Source of the DNA: Syngnathus acus
Lineage: Eukaryota; Chordata; Actinopteri; Syngnathiformes; Syngnathidae
Direction of reading: 5' to 3'
DNA length: 64,000 nucleotides
NCBI RefSeq assembly: GCF_901709675.1
Contig: NC_051105.1
Location: forward strand, 3,523,104-3,587,103
Shown here: positions 35,201 through 42,939 of the stretch, piece by piece
How the letters are laid out: every line of letters begins with the position of its first letter
Numbering within the stretch: position 1 is the first letter of the stretch
Notes under the pieces: model-generated
What the model saw: the letters and a program-made list of their open reading frames with translations, nothing else
What the model was told of the DNA's origin: nothing
The model's database searches: none
Translations under genes and position numbers: made by a program

Positions 35201-37239
35201 GGCAAATGTAAAACATTGCATTGAGGAGAGAGCGGCTGGTACGGGGATGGGGAGGAGGGGGGTGGCTACAGGTCGTTATCGCGGAACAACCACCAGTCAA
35301 TTAACCCCACGCGAGTGATTAATCTCATTTAACTGGGCTCAATCACGCCCAAGGATTTGTCAGGACTAATTGAGCACATCTGCTGTGGCGACGACGCCAA
35401 ACACAAACGTAAATAAGAAGACAGGCCACTTCACCTGCGCCAAGGAGTGGTAGCGGCGAAGCAGCCAGATCACAAAGAGCATGAACATGCTGTGGAGAAA
35501 GAGAGGGGGGGGGGGGTAAACTAAATGACAGCACCATGGCAACATGTTGAAAGAATGTTTGTTAAGCTGAGACACTCCCTCGGCGCAATATTAGGTACGC
35601 CAGGACAATATGAGGAGCTGTATGACAAATTTCCTGCGTCATAGGTAAGGTTCTGTTGACATTGTAGGAATCGCAAAGAAAACAACATTTGCTTCACATG
35701 GGTAAAAATTAGACAATACATGAAAGGACGAAGGAAATATCCAATGAAAAGCAAATGATGTCACTGTCCAATGAAAAGGATTCATTCATTTATTCATTCA
35801 TCTTCTGAACCCGCATCTACAAAAAAATAAATTCACAGTAATGGAAAAGGAAAAAAAAAAACAGGAAATTTGTTTTTGATGAGTTTTGGCTGTTTTGCAT
35901 GACAAAATTAACAAATACTATTTGTTTTTGATGGGTTTTGGATGTATATCATTTTTACACATACAGAGGGCTCTCTGTATATCCACAAATAGTGAAAATC
36001 CGCATTTGTCCAGTTCAAATGAATGGAAAATAGTGTTGTTGTTTTTTTACGATCCAATTATTGTTACCACAAAAAAATTCTTCAATAAAAAGGAATATAC
36101 AGCCAATAAGCATCTTCTACAAAATAACTTCCCAGGAGAGAAATAAATAGTTCCACAACGATAAACATATGGTTTAAATAATCCCTCACAAACCGAGTGT
36201 TATTATTTTGTAAAGATGTTACGTGAAACAGAACCGTCTTCTATTACATTAGCAAGTGTACCTAATATTATGGCTATTAAATCCATGCTATAAAAAAGGG
36301 AATTCTTTATTTTGATGAACATGCTTTTAACCATGCTTAGCTATGAAGAGTTCTGCTGTAACTAGAAAACTAAATAAAGGTCACCAAGAGGAATCATTGA
36401 GAGGTAATTTAAAGTAATATTCACCATCCCACCAATGAGAACGTTCCCGTGGCTCTTTTCACTGTTAATATCACCGCCTGGAAATGAGAAGCAATTAGTT
36501 ATTATGAGGCTCTTACTATAAATAAAGTGTGCAAGCTTGCGCTCTAAGTGATCGTAACCCCAGAGGTTGCAAATAAGAAGGTTGTTTGTCCGTAATAATA
36601 ACTTAAGAACATGCAGCAAAACTGATTTGAAGCAAACTGAATGTTTACAGTAAAAGCTAAATACAAAACTGTATCCGTGACCTTATTCTTATGATGTCAT
36701 CGTTCTGAAACTTGAGAGGTGTGACACTTCCCGTTGAAGCCAATCTCATCATTTAAGAACATTGTGCATAACAACTAAAGAATGCACGCTCAAAGAGACA
36801 GAATCAATAAGGTTGCTCGCTCATAACAAGTAGAAGATGCGAGATGCAAATGTCATTGGGTTCGAGCCAAGCTTATTTGTGCCACATTTACATGCTTATG
36901 TGACCTATTTCAAGATAAAACTCAGCACTGTCACATGTAACCGGGTTGCAAATGACCTTCCCAATTAAGAAAGTTTGTCCATGACTAGAAAATGCACACA
37001 AAAGTGAATTTCCTTCCATTTGTATCAACATGTCTACGACAAAGACGAGTTGGGCAATAAGACGACGATATAGCATATCTCGAAGATGATTTTATCATGC
37101 CACTGCTCTCCCATTGTGTCTCACTTGTCCTCTTTTAGCGGAATATTTATGATTTTTATGGCGCCAAACGGCAACTTGATTTGATGCGTAGGTTTTCACT
37201 CACCATGCTTGTTCCATATAGTTGCCACCAGGTAGCAGA
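2248..37239 (-). CDS. cAMP-receptor-like (class E) seven-transmembrane receptor, partial, ten exons
   Basis: This spliced gene was rebuilt by eye. Exons in transcription order are 37239-37204 (N-terminus, uncertain), 36477-36425, 35489-35435, 33556-33500, 33375-33315, 26952-26865, 18550-18461, 18013-17975, 10036-9958 and 2295-2248. All boundaries are AG/GT and all phases match. Exons 2-10 give about 190 residues covering TM1, TM2, loop 1 with a cysteine (SLCDFQAWWLTYFDW), TM3, TM4 starting FYHLIAWGVPL, loop 2 GAWCWI, WRFGIWYVPLF leading into TM5, and loop 3 NPERERRK. The WG.PL, WCWI and RFG..Y.P signatures are those of the slime-mould cyclic-AMP receptor family (Pfam Dicty_CAR type). Human GPR157 is the nearest mammalian relative I know. 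It should be a plasma-membrane G-protein-coupled receptor; its ligand is unknown. TM6, TM7 and the tail are not visible and probably lie beyond position 1. Family assignment is from recalled motifs, not a search. Confidence 0.85.
2841..3929. other. Intronic sequence with weak extensions of repeat field A
   Basis: There is no gene. Stretches near 3430-3480 and 3530-3560 still resemble the field A unit (ccatttataccggac; attttcaggttgactttgtg). The rest is unrecognised. Confidence 0.3.
3930..4184. mobile_element. MITE with terminal inverted repeats
   Basis: The left end aaccgtaatttctggacttt and the right end atagtccggaaaatacggt are imperfect inverted copies. The 255-bp interior has repeated ataagccgcacc / actataagccgt motifs and no open frame. 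It is a non-autonomous DNA transposon of a type common in teleosts. Confidence 0.7.
4183..5124 (+). mobile_element. Remnant hAT transposon with BED-finger coding fragment
   Basis: The left end is tagtgttgcacagggtacc and the right end ggtatcgcgagaacacta; these are inverted and hAT-like. Around 4366-4463 the plus strand encodes, across a frame shift, MAKPVCKSVLNN and SNLAKHFADSHPV, the zinc-binding C...H-x-H pattern of hAT BED fingers. The transposase body is gone, and a MITE sits inside the element. Confidence 0.65.
4619..4921. mobile_element. MITE nested in the hAT remnant
   Basis: The ends are cagtaccgtttaaaagtttggggtca and, inverted, cactaccgtacaaaggtttggggtca: about 26-bp terminal repeats with few mismatches. 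The 303-bp interior is A/T-rich and non-coding. Its position within the hAT remnant makes it the later insertion. Confidence 0.75.
7013..7038. repeat. (CT)n microsatellite
   Basis: This is an uninterrupted run of CT dinucleotides followed by imperfect cctc repeats. Confidence 0.9.
8447..8553. repeat. Short degenerate array, unit about 13 bp
   Basis: The sequence repeats variants of aacatcgtgaacc / aacgtcgcaaacc / aacgttgtgaac about seven times in a row. Confidence 0.7.
8902..8942. repeat. 41-bp perfect inverted repeat (hairpin)
   Basis: The arm aaattgttttgtaattacaa (8902-8921) is followed by one g and then its exact reverse complement (8923-8942). No surrounding transposon ends were recognised. 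Confidence 0.95.
9958..10036 (-). CDS. Receptor exon 9: TM5
   Basis: The exon is 79 bp. The acceptor is CACCTTGCAG|A and the donor AACCGG|GTGAGT, ending in phase 0. It encodes WYVPLFTLILLMICCYARII followed by CVANNR: a hydrophobic TM5 ending in a basic cytoplasmic boundary. The proline in WYVPLF is a family hallmark. Confidence 0.9.
10380..10492. repeat. Two-copy tandem duplication, 58-bp period
   Basis: The block aacctaaaaaggtatcatta ... gaagaatttcaagcaccca occurs at 10380-10434 and again at 10438-10492 with few changes. Confidence 0.9.
11214..11244. repeat. (AAAT)n microsatellite
   Basis: About seven units of aata/taaa in a row. Confidence 0.9.
11636..11890 (-). mobile_element. Diverged LINE 3' end (CR1/L2 type)
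   Basis: Phrases ggtcgccactcaattacagggca, gagaaaacccacaaaagcag, gagacaaactccacacag and a following ggctttaaccgcaaggtca are the reverse complement of the usual teleost CR1/L2-type tail. Parallel copies lie near 12.3, 18.9 and 26.1 kb. Confidence 0.6.
12148..12494 (-). mobile_element. LINE 3' end (CR1/L2 type), fullest copy
   Basis: It runs from atccatccttccattttctgaaccgc through gggcacacagacaaacgatcattcgcactcac, gcatgtttttggaatg and ccccacacagggcgg to gctaacctgccccaccgtgctgcc. This is the standard fish CR1/L2-type 3' region in reverse orientation. Confidence 0.75.
12865..13091. promoter_or_regulatory. Candidate regulatory block with homeodomain-type motifs
   Basis: A block containing caattacgg, cccattaatgatgg, ctctaattagcatgataatgatc and gccattagagc, set in otherwise GC-rich and G-rich DNA inside a receptor intron. 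The density of TAAT cores is suggestive of a conserved enhancer, but only comparison with other fish could show it. Confidence 0.3.
13405..13490. repeat. Purine (GA)-rich tract
   Basis: Runs of gagaga and ggga on the plus strand, with a pure GA stretch near 13461-13480. Confidence 0.8.
14123..14580 (-). pseudogene. LINE reverse-transcriptase C-terminal fragment, broken
   Basis: On the minus strand one frame gives RMRWLGHLIKMPPGHLPVR, and neighbouring frames continue the pattern of the C-terminal end of fish LINE polyproteins (RWLGH, then a RPRxRWRDYxSxLAWERLGVP-like part, here frameshifted). Stops and shifts break it. The element has no detectable endonuclease or RT core here. Confidence 0.65.
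14657..14775. mobile_element. MITE-like repeat rich in TTGGGTTNAAA motifs
   Basis: The sequence has gggttgtaaaatggactgac, ccaggaagttgggtcaa and tttaacccag; a related inverted arrangement lies near 45.75 kb. Its ends resemble short inverted repeats (TGGGTT / AACCCA). Confidence 0.5.
15931..15969. promoter_or_regulatory. Candidate homeodomain-motif cluster
   Basis: The phrase gatgtaattagagctaatgatgatt contains two TAAT cores in opposite orientation, next to a GC-rich 15.5-16.05 kb block. It resembles conserved non-coding elements, but conservation is untested. Confidence 0.25.
17975..18013 (-). CDS. Receptor exon 8: extracellular loop 2 (39-bp exon)
   Basis: This short exon has acceptor CTTTTCCACCAG|C and donor GGGAT|GTAAGT. 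With the flanking split codons it reads C-WITDDHVAWRFG-I, giving the diagnostic W-C-W-I and W-R-F-G motifs. The cysteine is the presumed partner of the one in exon 5. A G-rich run sits about 80 bp upstream of the acceptor. Confidence 0.9.
18095..18111. repeat. G-rich run
   Basis: A run broken by one T (gggtggggggggg...). It lies about 80 bp upstream of the exon 8 acceptor in the transcript, where it reads as C. Confidence 0.8.
18461..18550 (-). CDS. Receptor exon 7: TM4 and start of extracellular loop 2
   Basis: The exon is 90 bp. The acceptor is TTTATCAG|G and the donor TGGTG|GTGAGT. It reads FYHLIAWGVPLVMSSLPLFK and then GYYGPAGAW. The FYHLIAWGVPL motif opens TM4 in cAMP-receptor-like proteins and GPR157 alike. 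GYYGPAGAW leads into the loop-2 cysteine completed by the next exon. Confidence 0.9.
18745..19072 (-). mobile_element. LINE 3' end (CR1/L2 type)
   Basis: Phrases cgggagcctatcccagctgactttgggc, cagggcacacaaagacaatcattcg, caatttggagacgccgatc, gtgcatgtctttggaatgtgg and gagaacatacaaactccacacaggaag identify the reversed teleost CR1/L2 tail. A local gaaccttgaac duplication is present inside. Confidence 0.75.
20221..20288. repeat. (CA)n microsatellite
   Basis: About 30 CA units with one interruption near the left end. Confidence 0.95.
22080..22126. repeat. (GA)n-rich tract
   Basis: Imperfect gagagaggga/gaaagagaga repeats followed by a G run. Confidence 0.85.
22380..24880. repeat. Degenerate tandem-repeat field B, with higher-order unit
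   Basis: Left part (22.4-23.05 kb): a roughly 140-bp unit with aaggggtgtgaagtttaacac followed by ctattaaa and ggaattttccaac-like parts recurs at about 22,655, 22,803 and 22,938. Right part: a longer unit beginning gaaaattgc, then ttgactttgtccccc and ttcaatgtcagtgcc, and later attagcacatcacagc, ctggcatt and cacataaagtgac, recurs from 23,351, 23,806 and 24,212, with a weaker one near 24,539. The opening of this unit is the same as in field A near 1-3 kb. Confidence 0.65.
25952..26190 (-). mobile_element. Diverged LINE 3' end (CR1/L2 type)
   Basis: Phrases caccagtcaatcacagggcacatatgg, ccgctcacactcaggacaatatgg and tcctacaaacttcacacaggaaggtc, plus gccgccgtgctgc at the end, match the other reversed tails in this window. 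Confidence 0.65.
26687..26800. mobile_element. Dispersed repeat with (TCAAG)n head
   Basis: Three TCAAG units, then tttatttgtatagccctaaatcacaagc to atcttaagctccca. A nearly identical copy with about nine units is at 48.5 kb. It looks like a short interspersed or MITE-type fish repeat. Confidence 0.7.
26865..26952 (-). CDS. Receptor exon 6: TM3 and second cytoplasmic loop
   Basis: The exon is 88 bp. The acceptor is CTTCTGCAG|AC and the donor GAAAC|GTGAGT. The split codon with exon 5 gives aspartate, then WSALAWVCLITLNLYFNLVR followed by EKSTNTYE. This is TM3 plus the basic start of loop 2. The polypyrimidine tract of the acceptor is a pure homopolymer (21 G on the plus strand, 26961-26981), which is unusual. 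Confidence 0.88.
26961..26981. repeat. Homopolymer of 21 G next to exon 6 acceptor
   Basis: The run starts 9 bp from the exon 6 boundary. On the transcribed strand it is the C-only polypyrimidine tract preceding CTTCTGCAG. Confidence 0.9.
27617..28641. mobile_element. Non-autonomous hAT-type element
   Basis: The left end ggtgggcaacctacggcccctgg and the right end, inverted, gggtggggcaacctttttt...ggggc...gagggccgtac are the paired ends typical of teleost hAT elements. The 1.0-kb interior is A/T-rich without a transposase frame. Confidence 0.65.
28642..33314. other. Receptor intron between exons 5 and 6, left part
   Basis: No exon was recognised. The content is mostly A/T-rich. A caggggtactcaaatac phrase near 29,354 and acagtggaacctc phrases near 11,105 and 30,606 suggest further worn transposon ends. 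An open patch at 28.68-28.94 kb is GC-richer. Confidence 0.35.
33315..33375 (-). CDS. Receptor exon 5: extracellular loop 1 and start of TM3
   Basis: The exon is 61 bp. The acceptor is TTTTTATAG|GGC and the donor TTTTG|GTAAGA; it ends in phase 1. It encodes GESHPEGSLCDFQAWWLTYF. The cysteine is in the position of the conserved loop-1 cysteine that pairs with loop 2 in seven-transmembrane receptors. C-D-F-Q and the tryptophan pair are a strong family signature. Confidence 0.87.
33435..33461. repeat. (GT)n microsatellite
   Basis: About 12 GT units in the short intron between receptor exons 4 and 5. Confidence 0.9.
33500..33556 (-). CDS. Receptor exon 4: TM2
   Basis: The exon is exactly 19 codons, phase 0 at both ends. 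The acceptor is TTTGTTTTGTCACAG and the donor ATG|GTCAGT. It reads KMILSLTVAAFFDSLAYVM, matching the usual TM2 arrangement in class-E-like receptors (LxLS-x-aa-F-x-DS). It lies only 124 bp upstream of the next exon in the transcript, the shortest intron of the gene. Confidence 0.87.
33557..35434. other. Receptor intron between exons 3 and 4
   Basis: No exon was seen. A GC-rich patch (33.9-34.2 kb) is followed by repeated gactaaaactagac phrases (34.73-34.93 kb) that form a loose low-complexity array. Confidence 0.4.
35435..35489 (-). CDS. Receptor exon 3: second half of TM1 and loop 1
   Basis: The exon is 55 bp. The acceptor is TTTCTCCACAG|C and the donor GCGCAG|GTGAAG. After completing the cysteine codon it reads MFMLFVIWLLRRYHSLAQ: hydrophobic membrane residues followed by a basic cytoplasmic turn. 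A run of about 12 G on the plus strand (C in the transcript) sits just upstream of the acceptor. Confidence 0.85.
36425..36477 (-). CDS. Receptor exon 2: first half of TM1
   Basis: The exon is 53 bp. The acceptor is TTTCCAG|GCGGTG and the donor GGATG|GTGAAT; it starts in phase 0 and ends in phase 2. It reads AVILTVKRATGTFSLVG, with the last codon completed by the next exon to cysteine. The pattern of basic residues, T, SLVG and C matches the beginning of TM1 in cAMP-receptor-like proteins. Reading the other phase gives a hydrophilic peptide that does not join the next exon sensibly. Confidence 0.75.
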
Positions 37240-38280
37240 CTGAACAACAAACTAGGGAAGTGACAATTGCTGGGTATTCCGACTCCTTTAGACCATACAA
37301 GGCTCGAAATAAACGGTTTCGCATCACAGCTTGCAAGCTTAAATGTGCGAGGCCATGAACATTAGAGCTTGTCGCTCCCAATATCACTGTTCCGTCATAT
37401 GTTCGGAAATAACGCTCCAAGTGTGCTACTTCACTCAAGACTCAGTAATTCAGTGCATCAAAAAACAAGGTCCTCTGCACGGGTACAAAGAAAGTGCATT
37501 CTGGAAATTAATGTGAGCAGAGCAAGCTGTGCACCCTGGCAGGACAAGGATAACTACATTAAATCGGTTCTTTTTATCTTACAATGACTTACAACCCAGA
37601 GGATGCACAGTAAAATAAATGCCATAGTCAAAAAACTCAAAAACGCCGAGACATGCTACCAGCCTGCAAGTCAGCTGGACCAATGAGGGCGGATGTTTAT
37701 GCATAACAACTAGAAAATGCACAATAAAATGAATCACTGGGTTCACGCACATTTACAACAAAGACTAAACAAAAATTTTCCGATCGTATGTTTACATGCC
37801 CTAACACCCCCAGGAAGGTTGTGATACTATCTGCCAGAAACTGATGTGATCAACTGCTATTGTTTGTCCATAACAACGAGAGCAGTCACAACAAATATCC
37901 TGGCGTTCTCGCAGAACATGTTTCAGCCACATTTACATGCTTACGTGACCTAATTTCAACAAGTCGTAAAACTGAAGAGGGCAGCGACATGCTTTCAATC
38001 TGCAATTGAGCTGACCAATTAAGGAAGGTGGTTATGCATGCCAACTAGAGAATGCACAATAAAACGACTCCTTCCATGCAGACAAAAATGTGTATAACAA
38101 ACACCAAGTGTAAACTTTGCATGCTTAAGTGGCTTCCTTTACAGCCCGAAACTGATCTGATAACTACCAACACAGATAGACAAGCATGTTTCACATGCAA
38201 GAGCAGGAATGACGAGAATGAAAAACGTGTTTGCCTGGCCGGAAATGAAAGGCGCCAGTGGTAATCTTGCATTTTAAAAG
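36530..38280. repeat. Degenerate tandem-repeat field C, period about 168 bp
   Basis: The phrase cataacaactagaaaatgcacaataaaatgaat and its variants recur with the landmark taacaac at 37,704, 37,871 and 38,039 (spacing 167 and 168 bp). More diverged copies lie near 36,768 and 36,978. Each unit also has cacatttacatgcttacgtgacctaatttcaac and gacatgctttcaatctgcaattgagctgaccaat-like parts. The proposed receptor exon 1 lies inside this field. Confidence 0.7.
37204..37239 (-). CDS. Receptor exon 1 candidate: N-terminus with possible initiator ATG
   Basis: A strong donor (ATG|GTGAGT) ends this stretch, and a TTTGTTGTTCAG acceptor can begin it. The twelve codons between (SATWWQLYGTSM) are open and in phase 0 with the next exon. 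The final codon, ATG at 37206-37204, has A at -3 and would itself serve as initiator, giving a protein starting M-AVILTVKR. If so, the upstream part is 5' UTR; otherwise an earlier exon supplies the start. The frame is closed by TAG just upstream of the acceptor, so this exon cannot simply be extended leftwards in the transcript. Confidence 0.4.
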
Positions 38281-39826
38281 TGAGAATATCTACATGGTTA
38301 CCTGCGCCACGTTGTGTGCTTTGGGTTTCTCCACACAGCAGCGACTCTTCGAATCAATCTAATAACGCCATGGCTGGCAAAGGAGGAAATAAGCCAGCCA
38401 TTGGCCCAAAACGACCGTAGTCCGCTCTAATAGATGCCACATCCTAATTGGCCGTCGTTATCCACTTAAGGACAAATAAATGACTGTCAAATAGACACCC
38501 CCAAATGGGTTGTAACTGTAATTACCTCAGTTCACAGTCGCTAACATTAACACACAGAAAACAGTTCATTGCTGAGCTCGTTTTAATTGTTGCTACCCAA
38601 AACAGCAGCAGCAACTTAAATAAATGTAATTTGTCGCTTAGATTAATTAAAGTGCATGTTGTAAAAGAGCACACTATGTGGTCCACGAATCTTTAATACA
38701 GATTACACTGATCAATAATTTGTACTAACACTCAGATGTGATGACTGACCGCATAATTGAGGCGATAGATTTGTGACAAAACAATACAATTACTGTGACC
38801 TGGCACCAGAGATATACAAAAACAGTTCTTCACATTTACATAAACAGACAATCGCGATTGTTGACTGAACCTAATACGTAAGATGAGAGGAAGCCTTAGT
38901 CTTGTGCAAAAAAAAAAAACACACAAGTGCGGCGAGAGCATGCAAAACTTCACACAGCAAGGCCGCAGACGAGACTCAAAAGCTGCAACCAGGAAATGTG
39001 AGGCAGGAGTGCTAAACATTAGAGTCCACCATGCTACCTTTGACGGAATATTATTTACTGGTATATATATATATATTTTTTTTTTAAAAACGCCTAAAAT
39101 GGGTGGATTACTGTTGAGTAAAGCAACACCCACGCTTAATGTGATGAATAAATGCAATAAAAAAAAAATCATTAAATAGGGAAACAATTGTCTCTGATTG
39201 CATCCGTCAGTCATTAATGAAAATGCATTTGCGGTAGCAACCAGGTTTACCAGTTCGTTCACCTGACATGAATAAACATGAGGCTCGATTTGTTTAAACT
39301 CTCTGAGGAAGATGGCTGGTAAATTAGTGTAACCGTGCATTAGTGAATCTCTGCACTTTAAAAAAAGAAGAAGCTATAAGCACTTGTTAGAAATAAAGGG
39401 TCAACGTGCACTAACGTCGCCCTCCTCCCTACTACCGAGTTCACCTTATCTTTTGGAGCAGATAAGGAGTTATTAACTCTTTCCAAAACAAATAAGCTGC
39501 TTCCAGCAAGCATGTCTGAAGCTCACGTCAGAAGTACGAAAACGTGCTTTCCAAGAGAATGCTGAGCAGGTAACACGCAATAAATAAGATGTTAATATCC
39601 GACGGCAATGAATGTCATTGTGAGTTTAGGTTAATTGGTTTTTTGCAACACCATGGTGACTTGCGTAGCCGTACCGCGCATTAATACTGTCTTTCTCAAC
39701 TAATCCAAACAACCCCCATATCAATGATTCTGCTGTTGTTAGCGTTGTCATAGTTAGCGAAGCCTATGTGGTGTCATCTGGCTAAGGAGCTAATTGTCAT
39801 CAACTCAAGCGACATGCGCTACTTAC

Positions 39827-39893
39827 GCATCGATAATCCTCTGAATGCGTGTTAAAAAATACACAGCGGGAGTCGTTAATGGCGGATTTTATA
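39827..39893 (-). promoter_or_regulatory. Candidate TATA box and short leader exon upstream of the receptor gene
   Basis: On the minus strand TATAAAA occurs at 39893-39887. About 60 bases further on is a consensus donor (GATGC|GTAAGT at 39827/39826). A start site near 39862 would make a leader exon of about 35 bases spliced towards the receptor exons. This is pattern inference only; nothing proves transcription here. Confidence 0.2.
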
Positions 39894-41021
39894 TCCGGAC
39901 TGTTCATTTCTCCTCGCTTGCGTTTATTGACAAAAAACAATCAGCTTCGATTTGTTTGGGTTTGCAGCTGTGCATCGCACTTCATTTCCTGATCTACGGC
40001 ACGCGCAAAGGACAAAACTAGGAGAAATGCAAACAGATTTATGTTGACCTTCTATGATTTAAATGTCTGTTACGCAACACGTGTTTGCGCTCGATTGCAT
40101 TGAGTGCAGAAACAAGTCGAATCAGTCTATAAATAGAAGTTGGACTTTCAATAAGAATGACATGATGCTTTTTAATTGCCAGGTAGTTAGAAGTTGGTGG
40201 CTGCGAACATTCTCTGGCATTCCCCCGATTCGTTCTCCAGATGCCGAGGATTCAAAAACAAGCCAGCTCATTTACAGTCAAATGTAGCGATGCATGTGAC
40301 CTTTGTCCAAAACGGTGGAATCTGTGAGTGGAAAACATTGAGAATCAAAGAAGAGAAAGAAATGTCACACACAGGGTGTGCCTGCTGAAATAAGGCTAAG
40401 GGCTATTTGTCCAATTTGGGTGGGAGGAATAACACATACTGTTGTTTTCAAGAGTGTTTGCATGCATGTTTGTTATTTGTGTTGCACTCGAACACAAAGG
40501 GTGTGTTGCAGGCTCGGCTGCACCTTTTTCTTCGTTCAAGTCTGGTGAAACAGAAACGCCATCGATGTGTGGACCGTGTCGAAATAAATAGACAAAAATA
40601 ATAAATGCAATTGCATACGATTTCTTTCCAAAGGAAATAATGAAAATAATGTTTCATCATAACTCTTACCATCCTAAAATGGTATGAACTGCAGTTTTTT
40701 AAAGTATCATTTAACATTCCTAACAGTCATTAAAATACAAACATTCGCCAACAGTTTGGGGGACTTTCCTTTTCACAAGGAAATTCTGAACTTGTTAACA
40801 ATAAAAGCACAGGCAAACGTCTGGCGGTTATTTGGTGAACATTTGCAACCTTGAATGATGTAAGCTCTGACATGAATGAATGTTTTTCAACCTTTGCAAA
40901 TGAAAATGTTCATCTCTCAGTGGGATGGAATAAAATAAGTGGAAAGGGAGATTTGCTGTGAGTCAGTTGCTTTCATGAGTTCAAAATTTTTAGGACTATT
41001 AACACTGCTGCATAAGTGTAC

Positions 41022-41091
41022 CACATCTGATGAAACCAAAATAAAGTTGTTGTTTTTTCACATCTGATGAACCTAAAATGAAGTTTTTTTT
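41022..41091. repeat. Two-copy tandem duplication
   Basis: cacatctgatgaaaccaaaataaagttgttg is followed by cacatctgatgaacctaaaatgaagtttt. Confidence 0.85.
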
Positions 41092-42939
41092 ATTTTTTTT
41101 AATTTTATTTTTAAACAATCCAGAGTTGAGTCAAATTGATCCAAGTAGTGGACTGGTTCATTTCTGACCCAACAATTCTAAGGGTGTAGAGTGCGGTCAA
41201 TTCAATTTCCTGTTCTAGTTATCATCACGCTTCTCCAAACACATCTGTCGAGTTAATAGTTGATGCGATTGCTTAGCTACGTTTACACTCTTTACAAATT
41301 TAGGCTCAAATTAGAAATTGTACAATATAAGACATTGGTCGCTCCAATTTACAGTCAAAGTTAAGCGGATGACAAGCCTTGTTAAAAAAACATCCACCAC
41401 TTCAAACAAAGTATCTAAAAAAGCTGCCTCAGATAAGAAGCTTCTAGAGATTAGCGTAAGACAATGGTGAGCCACACAACGGAACTCACAAGATGAACAA
41501 AAGGATCTGACACAGATTGAAAGAACCCAATTAACTAGGTACAACAAGACTAATGGCACACAACAAAGACACAGGTTGGGAGAACACAAGGGATGGCAGG
41601 GAGTCGATTGGACAGGAGACAAGAAGGCTAACAGGCCTGATTAAACTGATGAGGAACGAGGTAAAACGCGGACACACACCAGGGGAACGATTAGAGCTGC
41701 GTACTCAAGTAAAATTGCAGTATTATGGCTCAAAGTAAAAAATAAATATGTAGTCCTCCAAATAATGAATAAAATGTCTGCGGGAAAAAAAAACGCAGCA
41801 AGTACTCGATCGAGTAACTCGTGATACATTTTTTAAATAGCTTATTATTTTTTACTTGAGGGAATCCTAATTTGTTTATGGTGAGATTTTGCTTACACTT
41901 CTGCCAAAGAAATAGGTGGTAGGCTTACCAAGTATGGGCTCTCTTCGAAAATGCACACGCTTCCAATTTAGCATTCTATTAATTCACCATTAGATGGCAA
42001 GTGTATTTTACACACTGTACCTTTAAAGCCAAAAAGTTGTCATTTTAAACTATGGTTTTGTGTCACATCTGCGATCTGCTTGTTTTCCTACAAATTTAAA
42101 CACCTGAATGAATATCCTCTGAGACTGGTGATTCCAGAATTTTTGCCAGGAGTTGTAGCAAGTGAAAAGTATGACACTTTAATATCATAAAATAGCATTT
42201 TCCATTCACTGCCAGCCCAGTTAAAATGGATCTTTGACATCTATAGCCGTCAATGGCAGTGAATGAGTTAACAAAAACACTTAAGACGGTATTGTTGCAT
42301 TTAAACTGGTCTGACAAGTATATTTGATCAAAAAAGTAAATGTTAACAGAGGAAATGTAACTATACTCTTTTGGAAATGATCACAACAAAATGGATCGAT
42401 CAAAAGGTGACAGTTCAGGTGCTTGGAGTTTTTGCCGTGTGAGGTGGGAAATGACGGTTAACACTCCATATTGTGCAGTCGTTTCGGAATGCACTCGTCC
42501 GGTCGGGCAGGCTTTTCATGGGCATAATTACGACATGAAAATGAGTGAGGTAATGATCCAGAGTAGTTTCAAGCTGTCGCCGTGTGAACAATGAGCGCGA
42601 TAAAAACATACTCTGCCACTACTGTAGAAAGACGACAGAAATGGAACGACAAAGTGGCTAACAACGTGGATAAGACGTCGCTGAATGGCTGTCGTTTCAA
42701 GTGATAAATAATTCAAAGCGGTTGGGATGTAACCGACGCAGCGCTCCCAAAAACAAAATCATGTTTTTATTTTGTTCAGTCGCGTGCTTAACTGGAATCT
42801 GACATCCCAACAGACTTGTTTTCAAAAAGTTTTTTGGGAATATCCATGCTTTACTACCTACTTAAAGTACAAACCTTTTATGCAATGACCTTTACATGTC
42901 ATTTCTATGACTTCACACAAACACTCCATCCATCTGCTC

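Noticed and set aside
37199-37438. 80-codon minus-strand open frame (MSEVAHLERYF...) ending at the proposed exon 1 donor
   Set aside because: Its phase does not agree with the receptor exons, the peptide resembles no family I know, and it overlaps a tandem-repeat field. Kept only as possible leader sequence.
38316-38380. Possible receptor leader exon ending GCGCAG|GTAACC
   Set aside because: Its frame is open for 19 codons but has no ATG before a stop, and splicing to 36477 is unsupported.
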